Source: Chryseobacterium pennipullorum
Lineage (GTDB): Bacteria > Bacteroidota > Bacteroidia > Flavobacteriales > Weeksellaceae
Reading direction: 5' to 3'
Length of the DNA stretch: 64,000 bases
Assembly (NCBI RefSeq): GCF_003384725.1
Contig: NZ_QNVV01000022.1
Coordinates: forward strand, 1 to 64,000
The notes under the pieces: generated by a model
What the model was told of the DNA's origin: nothing
Seen by the model: only the letters and a program-made list of their open reading frames with translations
Databases searched by the model: none
Shown here: positions 8,722 through 17,037 of the stretch, one piece after another
Numbering within the stretch: the stretch's first letter is position 1
Layout of the letters: every line of letters begins with the position of its first letter
Position numbers and translations under genes: made by a program

Positions 8722-10083
8722 TTATTTAATATTCTCAATCCATTCACAGATAGGGTCGTATAGGGTATCAATATTTCCTGCTCCTACTGTAAGAAGGATA
8801 TCAAAATCCTTTTCTTTTATTTTTTCAAAAGCATCGGCCAGCGTTGACCCTTCTTTTTTCTCTAAACTCACTTTTTCCAGCAGCCATTCCGAAGTAATTC
8901 CTTCGAAATTTTCCTGCAGTTCTCTTGCCGGGTAGATGCCCAGTACGATCAACTCGTCAGCATTGCTTAAGCTTTCAGCAAACCCGTCTGCAAAATCTCT
9001 TGTTCTGCTGAAAAGGTGTGGCTGGAAAACCACAAGTAATTTTTTATCGGGATAAAATGTTCTGATAGAACCTACTACAGCATTGATTTCTGTAGGGTGG
9101 TGGGCATAGTCATCAATGTAGATTTTACCATTTTGATAAATATGCTTGGTGTATCTTCTTTTAATTCCTTTAAAATTAGCTATTGCTTTTTTCAGCGTAT
9201 CAAAATCTGCGCCTAAATTGTGAAGAATAGCCAATGCTACCGTAGCATTTTCTACATTATGGATTCCCGGGATGTCCCAGACAAAATCTTTAATGGTCTC
9301 GGTTGGAGTATGAAAATCAAAATAAATCTTATCATGATCCATACGCAGGTTGTCTGAATAGTAGTCTGCAGGCTCATTTACCGCATAGGTTTGATGGGCT
9401 CTTCCTATTTCAATTCCTTTTCTAACAAAAAGCTTTTGGTCTTCAGGAACCAACGCTGCAAACTGTCTGAACCCCTCTTCAATATGGCTTTTATCCCCAT
9501 AAATATCCAAATGATCTGCATCTGTAGAAGTGACTACTGCCCAATCCGGTGAAAGGTTCAGGAAGCTTCTGTCGTACTCATCAGCTTCCACAACGGAATA
9601 AGTAGATCCGTTGTACAGGAAGTTGGATTTAAAGTTTTCAGAAATACCCCCCAAAAAGCATGAGAAAGGCAGATCTGCTTCTTTGCACAGATGAGAAATC
9701 AGTGTAGAAGTAGTGGTTTTCCCATGAGTTCCAGCTACGGCGATACAATCTGTATTTTCTGTAATGAGTCCTAAAACTTTGGCACGTTTTAAAACTTCAA
9801 ACTGATTTTCGTTAAAATAATCCAGGATCCCAAGTGTTTTGATCGCAGGAGTATAAATGATTAAAGTATCCTCTTGCTGAAGAGAAGTGATCCTTTCGTC
9901 TATCAGGTCTTCAAAAACGATATCAATTCCTTCGCTCATCAGATTTTGAGTCAGTTTTGTATTGGTTTTGTCATACCCCAATACTTTCTTTCCGGATGCA
10001 TTGAAATAGCGTGCTAAAGCACTCATTCCGATACCTCCGATTCCAACGAAGTAAAAAGTTTGATATGTTTGTAAATTATTCAT
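8722..10083 (-). CDS. murC: UDP-N-acetylmuramate--L-alanine ligase
   Basis: MurC adds L-alanine to UDP-MurNAc in the cytoplasm using ATP, the first step of the peptidoglycan stem peptide. The start GIGGIGMSALARYF is the N-terminal Rossmann motif, the P-loop is GTHGKTTTS near residue 118, and the central block IDDYAHHPTEI is a MurC hallmark. The 453-residue length is normal. It lies between murG and ftsQ, in the usual Bacteroidetes dcw order. Confidence 0.97.
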   Translation of the reverse strand: MNNLQTYQTFYFVGIGGIGMSALARYFNASGKKVLGYDKTNTKLTQNLMSEGIDIVFEDLIDERITSLQQEDTLIIYTPAIKTLGILDYFNENQFEVLKRAKVLGLITENTDCIAVAGTHGKTTTSTLISHLCKEADLPFSCFLGGISENFKSNFLYNGSTYSVVEADEYDRSFLNLSPDWAVVTSTDADHLDIYGDKSHIEEGFRQFAALVPEDQKLFVRKGIEIGRAHQTYAVNEPADYYSDNLRMDHDKIYFDFHTPTETIKDFVWDIPGIHNVENATVALAILHNLGADFDTLKKAIANFKGIKRRYTKHIYQNGKIYIDDYAHHPTEINAVVGSIRTFYPDKKLLVVFQPHLFSRTRDFADGFAESLSNADELIVLGIYPARELQENFEGITSEWLLEKVSLEKKEGSTLADAFEKIKEKDFDILLTVGAGNIDTLYDPICEWIENIK

Positions 10084-10088
10084 TTTCT

Positions 10089-10150
10089 TATCTTAATGTA
10101 TGACGTACGGTGTATAAGTATTATGTTACTTTTACACTATACATTGTACT
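10089..10150. repeat. Intergenic repeat copy between murG and murC
   Basis: The spacer contains ATGTATGACGTAC and later TGTACTTTTTACA. The spacer between ftsW and murD (12549-12600) has the same two blocks in the same order, which suggests a shared small repeat. Confidence 0.5.
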
Positions 10151-10152
10151 TT

Positions 10153-11271
10153 TTACAATTTATTAAATATCTCGTCCACAATCTCTTTAGCAGCATTTGG
10201 CTTGGCAAAATACTTCAGATTTTCAGACATTTCTTTTCTTATATTTTCATTTTCGCAGATCTCTGATAAGGTATTCCAGAATTGGGCCTGCATTTCAGAG
10301 TCTTTTACCATTCTTGCAGCGTTTTTTTCAACCAGATTCATGGCATTTTTTGTTTGGTGATCTTCCGCAGCAAAAGGGAAAGGCACCAGGAGTACTGGTT
10401 TCTGTGCTACAGCCAGTTCTGAAATGGCAATGGCTCCGGCTCTTGAAACAATAATATCTGCTGCAGAATAAGCCAGCTCCATATCTTTAATGAATTCTTT
10501 CAAATGAATGGCATCTGAAAGCTGGAGGCTGGAAGATAATTCGTTATAGTCCAACTTACCGGTTTGCCAGATCAATTGATACTCTTTTTCTTTCAGATTT
10601 TCAAGGTTTTCTTTCCATGCATTGTTTAAGGTTCTGGACCCCAATGATCCTCCTACAGATAAAATGGTAAGCTTGTCCTTATCTAATCCCATCTTTTCTT
10701 TTGCCTCGGCTGTTTCCAGCATTCCGGAAACGATGGTTGATCGGATCGGATTTCCAAGAAACTTAATTTTTTCTGCTGGAAAGCCCTCTACTTTCGGATA
10801 GGCTGTGAAAACGGCTTTCGCTTTCTTACTTAAAATTTTATTGGTAACCCCTGCATGGGCATTCTGCTCCTGAATAAAAATCGGAATTCCCAGTTTACCT
10901 GCTTCATAAAGTGCCGGTCCGCTGGCAAAGCCTCCGGTCCCTACTGCAAAATCCGGAGCAAAATCTTTGATAATCTTTTTCGATCTGGATAAGCTTTTCA
11001 AAATCTTGAAGGGCAATCCAAGATTGGATAAAAGATTTCCTCTGTCTATTCCGGCGATATCAATTCCTTCTATTTTATAACCAGCCTGTGGAACTTTTTC
11101 CATTTCCATTTTTCCGTTGGCTCCAATGAACAAAAATTCCGCATCGGGAAATCTCTTCCTGATTTCATCAGCAATGGCAATGGCAGGGAAGATATGTCCT
11201 CCTGTTCCTCCGCCTGACAATAAAACGCGAATGGCTTTTGGCTTTTGGCTATTGGCTGATTGATTGTTCAT
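10153..11271 (-). CDS. murG: UDP-GlcNAc--lipid I GlcNAc transferase
   Basis: MurG transfers GlcNAc to lipid I on the inner face of the membrane, making lipid II. The N-terminal glycine-rich loop SGGGTGGHIFPAIAIA (from about residue 19) and the GSLGSRTLN and SRAGAIAISEL blocks of the GT28 fold are all present. The 372-residue length is typical. It lies between ftsW and murC. Confidence 0.97.
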   Translation of the reverse strand: MNNQSANSQKPKAIRVLLSGGGTGGHIFPAIAIADEIRKRFPDAEFLFIGANGKMEMEKVPQAGYKIEGIDIAGIDRGNLLSNLGLPFKILKSLSRSKKIIKDFAPDFAVGTGGFASGPALYEAGKLGIPIFIQEQNAHAGVTNKILSKKAKAVFTAYPKVEGFPAEKIKFLGNPIRSTIVSGMLETAEAKEKMGLDKDKLTILSVGGSLGSRTLNNAWKENLENLKEKEYQLIWQTGKLDYNELSSSLQLSDAIHLKEFIKDMELAYSAADIIVSRAGAIAISELAVAQKPVLLVPFPFAAEDHQTKNAMNLVEKNAARMVKDSEMQAQFWNTLSEICENENIRKEMSENLKYFAKPNAAKEIVDEIFNKL

Positions 11272-11301
11272 TTTAAGTCTCGTTTCTTATTTTTTTTAAT
11301 T

Positions 11302-12540
11302 CTAAGCGATATCGTTTATTTCTGCTATACTTTGTTTTTTGCCCATTCCTTCTTCATCATAAATCTGGATTCGTGAGCTTATATTTAAGATAATTCCTAG
11401 CTGTAAATAGGTTACCAACATGGACGTCCCTCCATAACTTATCAAGGGCAGAGGCTGTCCCGTAACCGGAATCAGATTCACTGCTACAGCAATATTGACG
11501 GCAAGCTGTATAAAAATCATCACACCGAGGCTGAGCACAAGTAACGATCCGAAAAAGGCCGGCATTTTGCTGGCAATCATCACGATCCTTATCATCATAA
11601 TCAGATACAGGCTGATCAGAAACGCGGCTCCAATCAGGCCATATTCTTCTACAATAACCGCGAATATAAAATCGGAGGCCGACTGTGGAAGCATTTGCTT
11701 TAAGGCGCTTTTTCCTGGCCCCATTCCGGTAATCCCTCCATGTACAATGGCTGCTTTTGCCTGCATGACCTGATAATTTTTGGCTTTCACACTTTCATCG
11801 TCTACATCTGCTGTTTTGGCTTTGCTGGACGTGAATGTTTCTATACGGCTCATCCAGGTATGTACCCGGTTTCCACCGATCATGTTGGTATTCAGTGCGA
11901 TCAATAAGAATAGCACAATGGCTACAAATGATGCAGAAATGAAACCGGCAATATATTTCCAATGCAGCTGTCCTATGATGAGAACAACTACAGAAACCAT
12001 CAGGATCATCAGGGCAGTGGATCCGTTATCTTTTGCTACGAGTACAAACACAAGAAGAATAGGTCCGAAAATATACATGATATTTTCTATAGGAAGTCTT
12101 TCGCGGGTTATTTTCTTTGTTAAGTATCTGCACAGGTAGATGATCAGCATTAAAAAGGCAAAAGACGAAGGCTGGAATGAGATGGGCGTTCCCGGAATTT
12201 TCAGCCATCTTGAGGCACTGGCTCCATCAATGGTCTGTCCGGTGAACATGGTGACCACCAATAAGATAATCATCAGGCCAAGCAGGATGCTGCTGAGCTT
12301 TCCGATGTACTCATATTTCACGGCGCCTACCAGCCTCATAATTCCTAGTCCCAGGAGTACAAAGAACATATGTTTGATAACGTGACCTGTTGTGGTCCCG
12401 TTATTGACAATATATTCCAGATTAGAACTTGCAGAATATACAGGGAAAATAGAAAATATGGAGATCACAAGAATGACCATCCAAAGTACTTTATCGCCCT
12501 TTAGAAATTCAAATCTGTTTTCTGTGTACTGTTCTTCCAT
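11302..12540 (-). CDS. ftsW: Lipid II polymerase FtsW (SEDS family)
   Basis: FtsW is the septal peptidoglycan glycosyltransferase that works with FtsI. The protein has about ten membrane segments and the SEDS signatures, including the late block GQPLPLISYGGTS. The first in-frame start (12567) adds MYVIHQYKI; I prefer the ATG at 12540, which gives the usual short cytoplasmic start MEEQYTENRFEFLKGDK and a 412-residue protein. RodA is the alternative paralogue, but the location between murD and murG fixes the call. Confidence 0.95.
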   Translation of the reverse strand: MEEQYTENRFEFLKGDKVLWMVILVISIFSIFPVYSASSNLEYIVNNGTTTGHVIKHMFFVLLGLGIMRLVGAVKYEYIGKLSSILLGLMIILLVVTMFTGQTIDGASASRWLKIPGTPISFQPSSFAFLMLIIYLCRYLTKKITRERLPIENIMYIFGPILLVFVLVAKDNGSTALMILMVSVVVLIIGQLHWKYIAGFISASFVAIVLFLLIALNTNMIGGNRVHTWMSRIETFTSSKAKTADVDDESVKAKNYQVMQAKAAIVHGGITGMGPGKSALKQMLPQSASDFIFAVIVEEYGLIGAAFLISLYLIMMIRIVMIASKMPAFFGSLLVLSLGVMIFIQLAVNIAVAVNLIPVTGQPLPLISYGGTSMLVTYLQLGIILNISSRIQIYDEEGMGKKQSIAEINDIA

Positions 12541-12548
12541 AATTTTGT

Positions 12549-12600
12549 ATTGATGTATGACGTACAAAGTAAAATGTACTTTTTACATCTGACATTTACA
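12549..12600. repeat. Intergenic repeat copy between murD and ftsW
   Basis: It contains ATGTATGACGTACAAAGT and TGTACTTTTTACA, shared with the spacer at 10089-10150. Confidence 0.5.
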
Positions 12601-12601
12601 T

Positions 12602-13927
12602 TTATTTTAATACCTGCTCTTTAAACTGACGCCCTCTGTCTTCATAGCTTTTGAACAAATCAAAGCTTGCGCAGCATGGTGATAAAAGAACGGTATCTCC
12701 GTTTTTCGCCAGTGACTTGGATATTTTTACGGCTTCTTCCATGCTTGAAGTATCATAAATAAACTCCTTTTTATCTTTAAAGAAATCGATGATCTTCTTA
12801 TTATCAATCCCCAGGCACACAATGGCCTTTACTTTTCTTTTCACCAGGTCCTCAATTTCGGTATAGTCATTTCCTTTATCCAGTCCTCCTACAATCCATA
12901 CCGTTGGGTTCTTCATGCTTTCAAGAGCATAATAGGTAGCATTCACATTGGTTGCTTTGCTGTCATTGATGTATTTTACCCCATCTATTTCCGTTACAAA
13001 TTCCAATCTGTGTTCTACCGCCTGAAAGGTCATTAATGAATGTCTAATGCTTTCATTGTTTATTTTCAGTATTTTACCAGCAATAGATGCTGCCAGGCTG
13101 TTGGCTACATTATGATTCCCAAGCAGGGATAACTCTTCAACTTTCATCGAGAACTCATCCTGCATCTTTACTATAATTTTATCATTATTCATGAATCCCC
13201 CTTCTGCAAGTTTTTCTTTCGTAGAGAAAGGAATCATTTTCGCTTTTATTTCAAGCTTTTCAAGAAGGTTCTTACTCATTTCATCATCCTTGTTGTAGAT
13301 AAAGAAGTTGTCATTTTCTTGATTTTCTGTGATCCTGAATTTAGCCAATGCGTATTCTTCATAGTTGTAGTTGTACTGATCCAGGTGATCCTGGGACAGA
13401 TTCAGCAATAAAGAAATATAAGGCCTGAAATTCTGAATATCATCGAGCTGGAAAGAACTTACTTCCAAAACATAATATTCATGATTTTCATCTGCAACCT
13501 GTTTAGCAAAGCTGTATCCTATATTTCCACCCAGGCCTACATTCAATCCGTCATTTTTCAGGATATAGTAAATGAGGGAAGTGGTGGTTGTTTTTCCGTT
13601 GCTTCCGGTAATAGCAATAATTTTAGCATCTGTAAATTCGGAAGCAAATTCAATTTCGGAGGAAAGTCTTATTCCTTTGTCATGAATCTTATGGATAATG
13701 TCTGCCTTTTTTGGAATTCCAGGGCTTTTTACAATCCAGTCTGCATGTAAAATTCTTTCTTCATCATGACTTCCTTCTTCAAACTCAATGTCATGGTCCG
13801 TCAGAAACTGCTTATAGTTATCCTTAATGGCTCCCTTATCTGAAAGAAATACTTCCAGACCTTTCTTTTTAGCCAAATAAGCAGCTCCACATCCGCTTTC
13901 TCCTCCTCCTAAAACAACTATTTTCAT
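12602..13927 (-). CDS. murD: UDP-N-acetylmuramoyl-L-alanine--D-glutamate ligase
   Basis: MurD adds D-glutamate to UDP-MurNAc-L-Ala with ATP. The N-terminal GGGESGCGAAYLA loop, the P-loop TGSNGKTTTTS near residue 110, the NLSQDHLDQY block and the late LLSPCCASFDLF block are all family marks. The length of 441 is normal. It lies between mraY and ftsW. Confidence 0.97.
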   Translation of the reverse strand: MKIVVLGGGESGCGAAYLAKKKGLEVFLSDKGAIKDNYKQFLTDHDIEFEEGSHDEERILHADWIVKSPGIPKKADIIHKIHDKGIRLSSEIEFASEFTDAKIIAITGSNGKTTTTSLIYYILKNDGLNVGLGGNIGYSFAKQVADENHEYYVLEVSSFQLDDIQNFRPYISLLLNLSQDHLDQYNYNYEEYALAKFRITENQENDNFFIYNKDDEMSKNLLEKLEIKAKMIPFSTKEKLAEGGFMNNDKIIVKMQDEFSMKVEELSLLGNHNVANSLAASIAGKILKINNESIRHSLMTFQAVEHRLEFVTEIDGVKYINDSKATNVNATYYALESMKNPTVWIVGGLDKGNDYTEIEDLVKRKVKAIVCLGIDNKKIIDFFKDKKEFIYDTSSMEEAVKISKSLAKNGDTVLLSPCCASFDLFKSYEDRGRQFKEQVLK

Positions 13928-13986
13928 ATTATAAAAGCTTTATGCTATATGCTTTAAGCTTTAAGCTTATTGCCTACAGCTTTTAA
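13928..13986. repeat. Degenerate AAGCTTTA spacer repeat between mraY and murD
   Basis: The spacer has imperfect units such as AAAGCTTTATGC, GCTTTAAGCTTTAAGC and CAGCTTTTAA. It resembles the ftsZ-yqeY and secA upstream spacers. Confidence 0.45.
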
Positions 13987-13988
13987 TT

Positions 13989-15230
13989 TTATCTCATTTT
14001 TAAGGTGATCAGACACACAATGGCCAGTATTACACCGATGATAATCATCCTGTTGACGATTTTGCTTTCGTGAAAACCATCTTTCTGATAGTGATGGTGT
14101 AATGGGGACATTTTAAAGAGTCTATTGTTTTGGGCATATTCCAGCCCGTATTTTTTCTTTCTGTATTTGAAGACTATTACCTGCAGCATCACCGATAAGT
14201 TTTCTATCAGGAAGATTCCGCATAATACGGGAATAAGCAATTCTTTTCTCAAAATAATAGCTAAAACGGCAATCACCCCTCCCAGCATCAGACTTCCTGT
14301 ATCTCCCATGAAAACCTGGGCGGGATAGGTGTTGTACCAGAAGAATCCAATGACGGCTCCTACCATTGCTACGGCAAAAATGGTGGTTTCACCCATATTT
14401 GGCAGGAACATAATATTGAGATAATCTGCAAAAATAATATTCCCGGAAAGGTAGGCGAAAAGAGCTAGGGTAAGCAATATTATGGCACTGGTTCCGGCAG
14501 CAAGCCCATCAATTCCATCGGTAATATTGGCTCCGTTTGAAACGGCGGTTACAATGAAGATGACAATAGGAATAAAGACAATCCATGCCCACTCATGAGC
14601 ATCTTTATCATCCATCCAGAACAAAATCCCACTGTAATCGAATTCATTGTTTTTGGCAAATGGAACGGTAGATACGGTAATTTTTTCTGTAGGCATAAAG
14701 TTTTGCTCTACATTGTTTCTGTTCACTACTTTAGCATCTGCATATTTTCTTTTAACGGTGATCTCCGGGTGGAAATACATGGTAATACCAACAATTAAGC
14801 CTAATCCTACCTGGCCCACTACCTTGAATTTTCCGCTAAGACCATCTTTATTTTTCTTAATCTTCTTAAGGTAATCGTCAAGGAAGCCAATGGCTCCCAT
14901 CCAAAACATAGAAACCAGCAGCAGGACAATATAGATATTGGTTATTCTTGTAAACAGCAATACAGGAATGATGGTCGCCAAAATGATGATAAGTCCTCCC
15001 ATGGTAGGAGTTCCTTCCTTTTGTTTTTGTCCGTCCAGCCCAAGATCCCGAACCAATTCTCCCATCTGTTTTGTTCTCAGGTAATTGATTACTCTTTTAC
15101 CATATACAAGAGCAATAATTAAAGAGAACAACACAGCCATTCCGGCACGGAACGAGATGTATTTCAACATCCCTAATCCGGGAACGTGAATTCCATGGTC
15201 GGTTAGATATTCGTATAGATAGTATAGCAT
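13989..15230 (-). CDS. mraY: Phospho-MurNAc-pentapeptide transferase
   Basis: MraY moves phospho-MurNAc-pentapeptide from UDP to undecaprenyl phosphate, forming lipid I in the inner membrane. The motifs GTPTMGGL, FLDDYLK, NITDGIDGLA, MGDTGSL and MSPLHHHYQKDG match the catalytic Asp and His residues of the family. At 413 residues it is about 50 longer than E. coli MraY. The extra residues form a hydrophilic insert at about residues 160-215, typical of Bacteroidetes MraY. It directly follows murE; murF, often between them elsewhere, is missing here. Confidence 0.97.
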   Translation of the reverse strand: MLYYLYEYLTDHGIHVPGLGMLKYISFRAGMAVLFSLIIALVYGKRVINYLRTKQMGELVRDLGLDGQKQKEGTPTMGGLIIILATIIPVLLFTRITNIYIVLLLVSMFWMGAIGFLDDYLKKIKKNKDGLSGKFKVVGQVGLGLIVGITMYFHPEITVKRKYADAKVVNRNNVEQNFMPTEKITVSTVPFAKNNEFDYSGILFWMDDKDAHEWAWIVFIPIVIFIVTAVSNGANITDGIDGLAAGTSAIILLTLALFAYLSGNIIFADYLNIMFLPNMGETTIFAVAMVGAVIGFFWYNTYPAQVFMGDTGSLMLGGVIAVLAIILRKELLIPVLCGIFLIENLSVMLQVIVFKYRKKKYGLEYAQNNRLFKMSPLHHHYQKDGFHESKIVNRMIIIGVILAIVCLITLKMR

Positions 15231-15296
15231 GTTTCGTTTTTTTTATTATTTAAAAATTTAATTTATTTAAAGATTTAAGGCTGGTTTCTCAATATT

Positions 15297-15512
15297 TCAC
15301 TTAAATACTTCACCTGATTTAAATCTATCACTTACAATCAGCATATTAGCTGCCTTTTGCAATTTTTAAATATCTAATAAATTGTCTGTTATTATTTATA
15401 TTCTGAGCCTTTTGCAATACTTGCTAATTGAAAAGCTCACTCTTTTTATCTGGTTATTAAATTCAATTTCTTTTTCAAAACTTTGACCTTGAAGAAATGA
15501 ATAAACTTTTAA
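15297..15512 (-). pseudogene. Decayed S23/four-helix-bundle protein gene
   Basis: The murE-mraY spacer encodes broken pieces of a four-helix-bundle (S23, 23S-IVP-like) protein on the minus strand. Fragments in order are FEKEIEFNNQIKRVSFSIS (from about 15476), then after frameshifts NNNRQFIRYLKIAKGS, then AANMLIVSDRFKSGEVF ending at the TGA 15297-15299. In intact members these form one chain (…NQIKRAS.SI..NIAEG…FIRFL.IA.GS…). At least two frameshifts separate the pieces and no start codon survives; the 5' end runs into the murE stop. These proteins are often inserted in Bacteroidetes gene clusters, so this is a dead insertion. Confidence 0.75.
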
Positions 15513-15513
15513 T

Positions 15514-16974
15514 CTATTTGGACATTAACTTCCAAAGCTCATTAATTACTTCTTTGTCATCAAAATGGTGTTTTATACCATTAATCTCCTGATAGTTTTC
15601 GTGGCCCTTTCCGGCAACCAAAATGATATCTTTAGGTTCTGCAAACTTGATGGCCATTTTTATGGCTTCTTTTCTATCGGGAATTGAAGTGTATTTGCTG
15701 AAGTATTGAGGTTCAACACCTGCTTCAATTTCTTTTATAATCTGTCCGGGATCTTCTGTTCTCGGATTATCTGAGGTAATGATCGCCAGTGTTGATTTTT
15801 TGGTGGCAATATTCCCCATTTCAGGTCTTTTGGAGTGATCTCTGTCTCCTCCACAGCCAAAAACAGTGATTAATCTTTCATTTTTTGTTCTGATATCATT
15901 AATGCTGTCCAGTATATTTTCCAGGGCATCCGGAGTATGGGCATAATCTACAATAAAGAAGATCCCACCATCAGATTTGAAAGTTTCAAATCTTCCGGAG
16001 ACTCTTTTTAATTTACTGATTGCCTGAAGGATATCATCCTGTTCAAATCCAAGTTCTGAAGCGATTCCGTACACAAGCAGTAAATTATATACATTGAATT
16101 TACCGGTAATAGTGGTCCAGAATTCTTTTCCATTGAAGTTCAAAAGCATCCCATTGAAATCCACTTCCAAAAGTTTTCCATGGAAGTCTGCCATTGTTTT
16201 CAATGCGTACGACTTCTTTTTAGCTTTCGTATTCTGCAGCATGACACTGCCGTTTTTGTCATCTACATTGGTGATGGCAACAGCGGTGTCTTCCAGATCA
16301 TCAAAAAATCTTTTTTTCGTTTTCAGATATTCTTCAAAGGTCTTATGATAGTCTAAATGGTCGTGGGTAAGGTTTGTAAAGCCTGCAATTTTGAAGTGCA
16401 GCCCTTCGATTCTGTTTTGAGCAATCCCATGAGAACTTACTTCCATGAATGCAAACTCACAGCCCTTTTCCACAGCATCAGCTAAAATTTTATTGATGGT
16501 AATCACATCCGGCGTAGTATGGGTGGCCGGAATGATTTCTTCCCCGATTCTGATCTCAACTGTTGAGAGCAGAGCTGAGTCATAACCCAGATTTCTGAAA
16601 ACATCAAAAAGGAGGGTAGATACAGATGTTTTTCCATTGGTTCCGGTAACCCCTATGAGCTTAAGTTTTCTGGATGGGTTTCCATAAAAGTTGGATGCAA
16701 GATGTCCCAGTGCTTTAGAGGAATCTTTTACTTTGATATACGTTACAGTTTCGTCCAGCAATTCAGGGAATTCTTCACATACAATTGTTTTGGCCCCTTT
16801 TTCAATGGCTGCCGTAATGAATGCATGCCCATCTGCAACGGTACCTCTTATTGCAATATAAAGAGCGTTTTCCGAAACCTTTCTGCTGTCAAATACCAAT
16901 GCAGAAACTTCGCGGTGAGTGTCACCGTGAATTTCTGTTACTGGGATTTTGTTTACTAATTCTGTTATAATCAT
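15514..16974 (-). CDS. murE: UDP-MurNAc-tripeptide ligase MurE, probably meso-DAP-adding
   Basis: MurE adds the third residue of the stem peptide with ATP. The P-loop GVTGTNGKTSVS lies near residue 108, and the NLTHDHLDYHKTFEEY block is present. The specificity motif reads DNPR (in TSDNPRTEDP), the form associated with meso-diaminopimelate rather than lysine. The length of 486 is normal. It lies between ftsI and mraY; the decayed four-helix gene follows its stop codon. Confidence 0.96.
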   Translation of the reverse strand: MIITELVNKIPVTEIHGDTHREVSALVFDSRKVSENALYIAIRGTVADGHAFITAAIEKGAKTIVCEEFPELLDETVTYIKVKDSSKALGHLASNFYGNPSRKLKLIGVTGTNGKTSVSTLLFDVFRNLGYDSALLSTVEIRIGEEIIPATHTTPDVITINKILADAVEKGCEFAFMEVSSHGIAQNRIEGLHFKIAGFTNLTHDHLDYHKTFEEYLKTKKRFFDDLEDTAVAITNVDDKNGSVMLQNTKAKKKSYALKTMADFHGKLLEVDFNGMLLNFNGKEFWTTITGKFNVYNLLLVYGIASELGFEQDDILQAISKLKRVSGRFETFKSDGGIFFIVDYAHTPDALENILDSINDIRTKNERLITVFGCGGDRDHSKRPEMGNIATKKSTLAIITSDNPRTEDPGQIIKEIEAGVEPQYFSKYTSIPDRKEAIKMAIKFAEPKDIILVAGKGHENYQEINGIKHHFDDKEVINELWKLMSK

Positions 16975-17037
16975 TTTATCAACAGGACTTTATCCTGTCC
17001 TTTATTAAATTGTCCTTTGGGGACCGGTTTTCTACTT

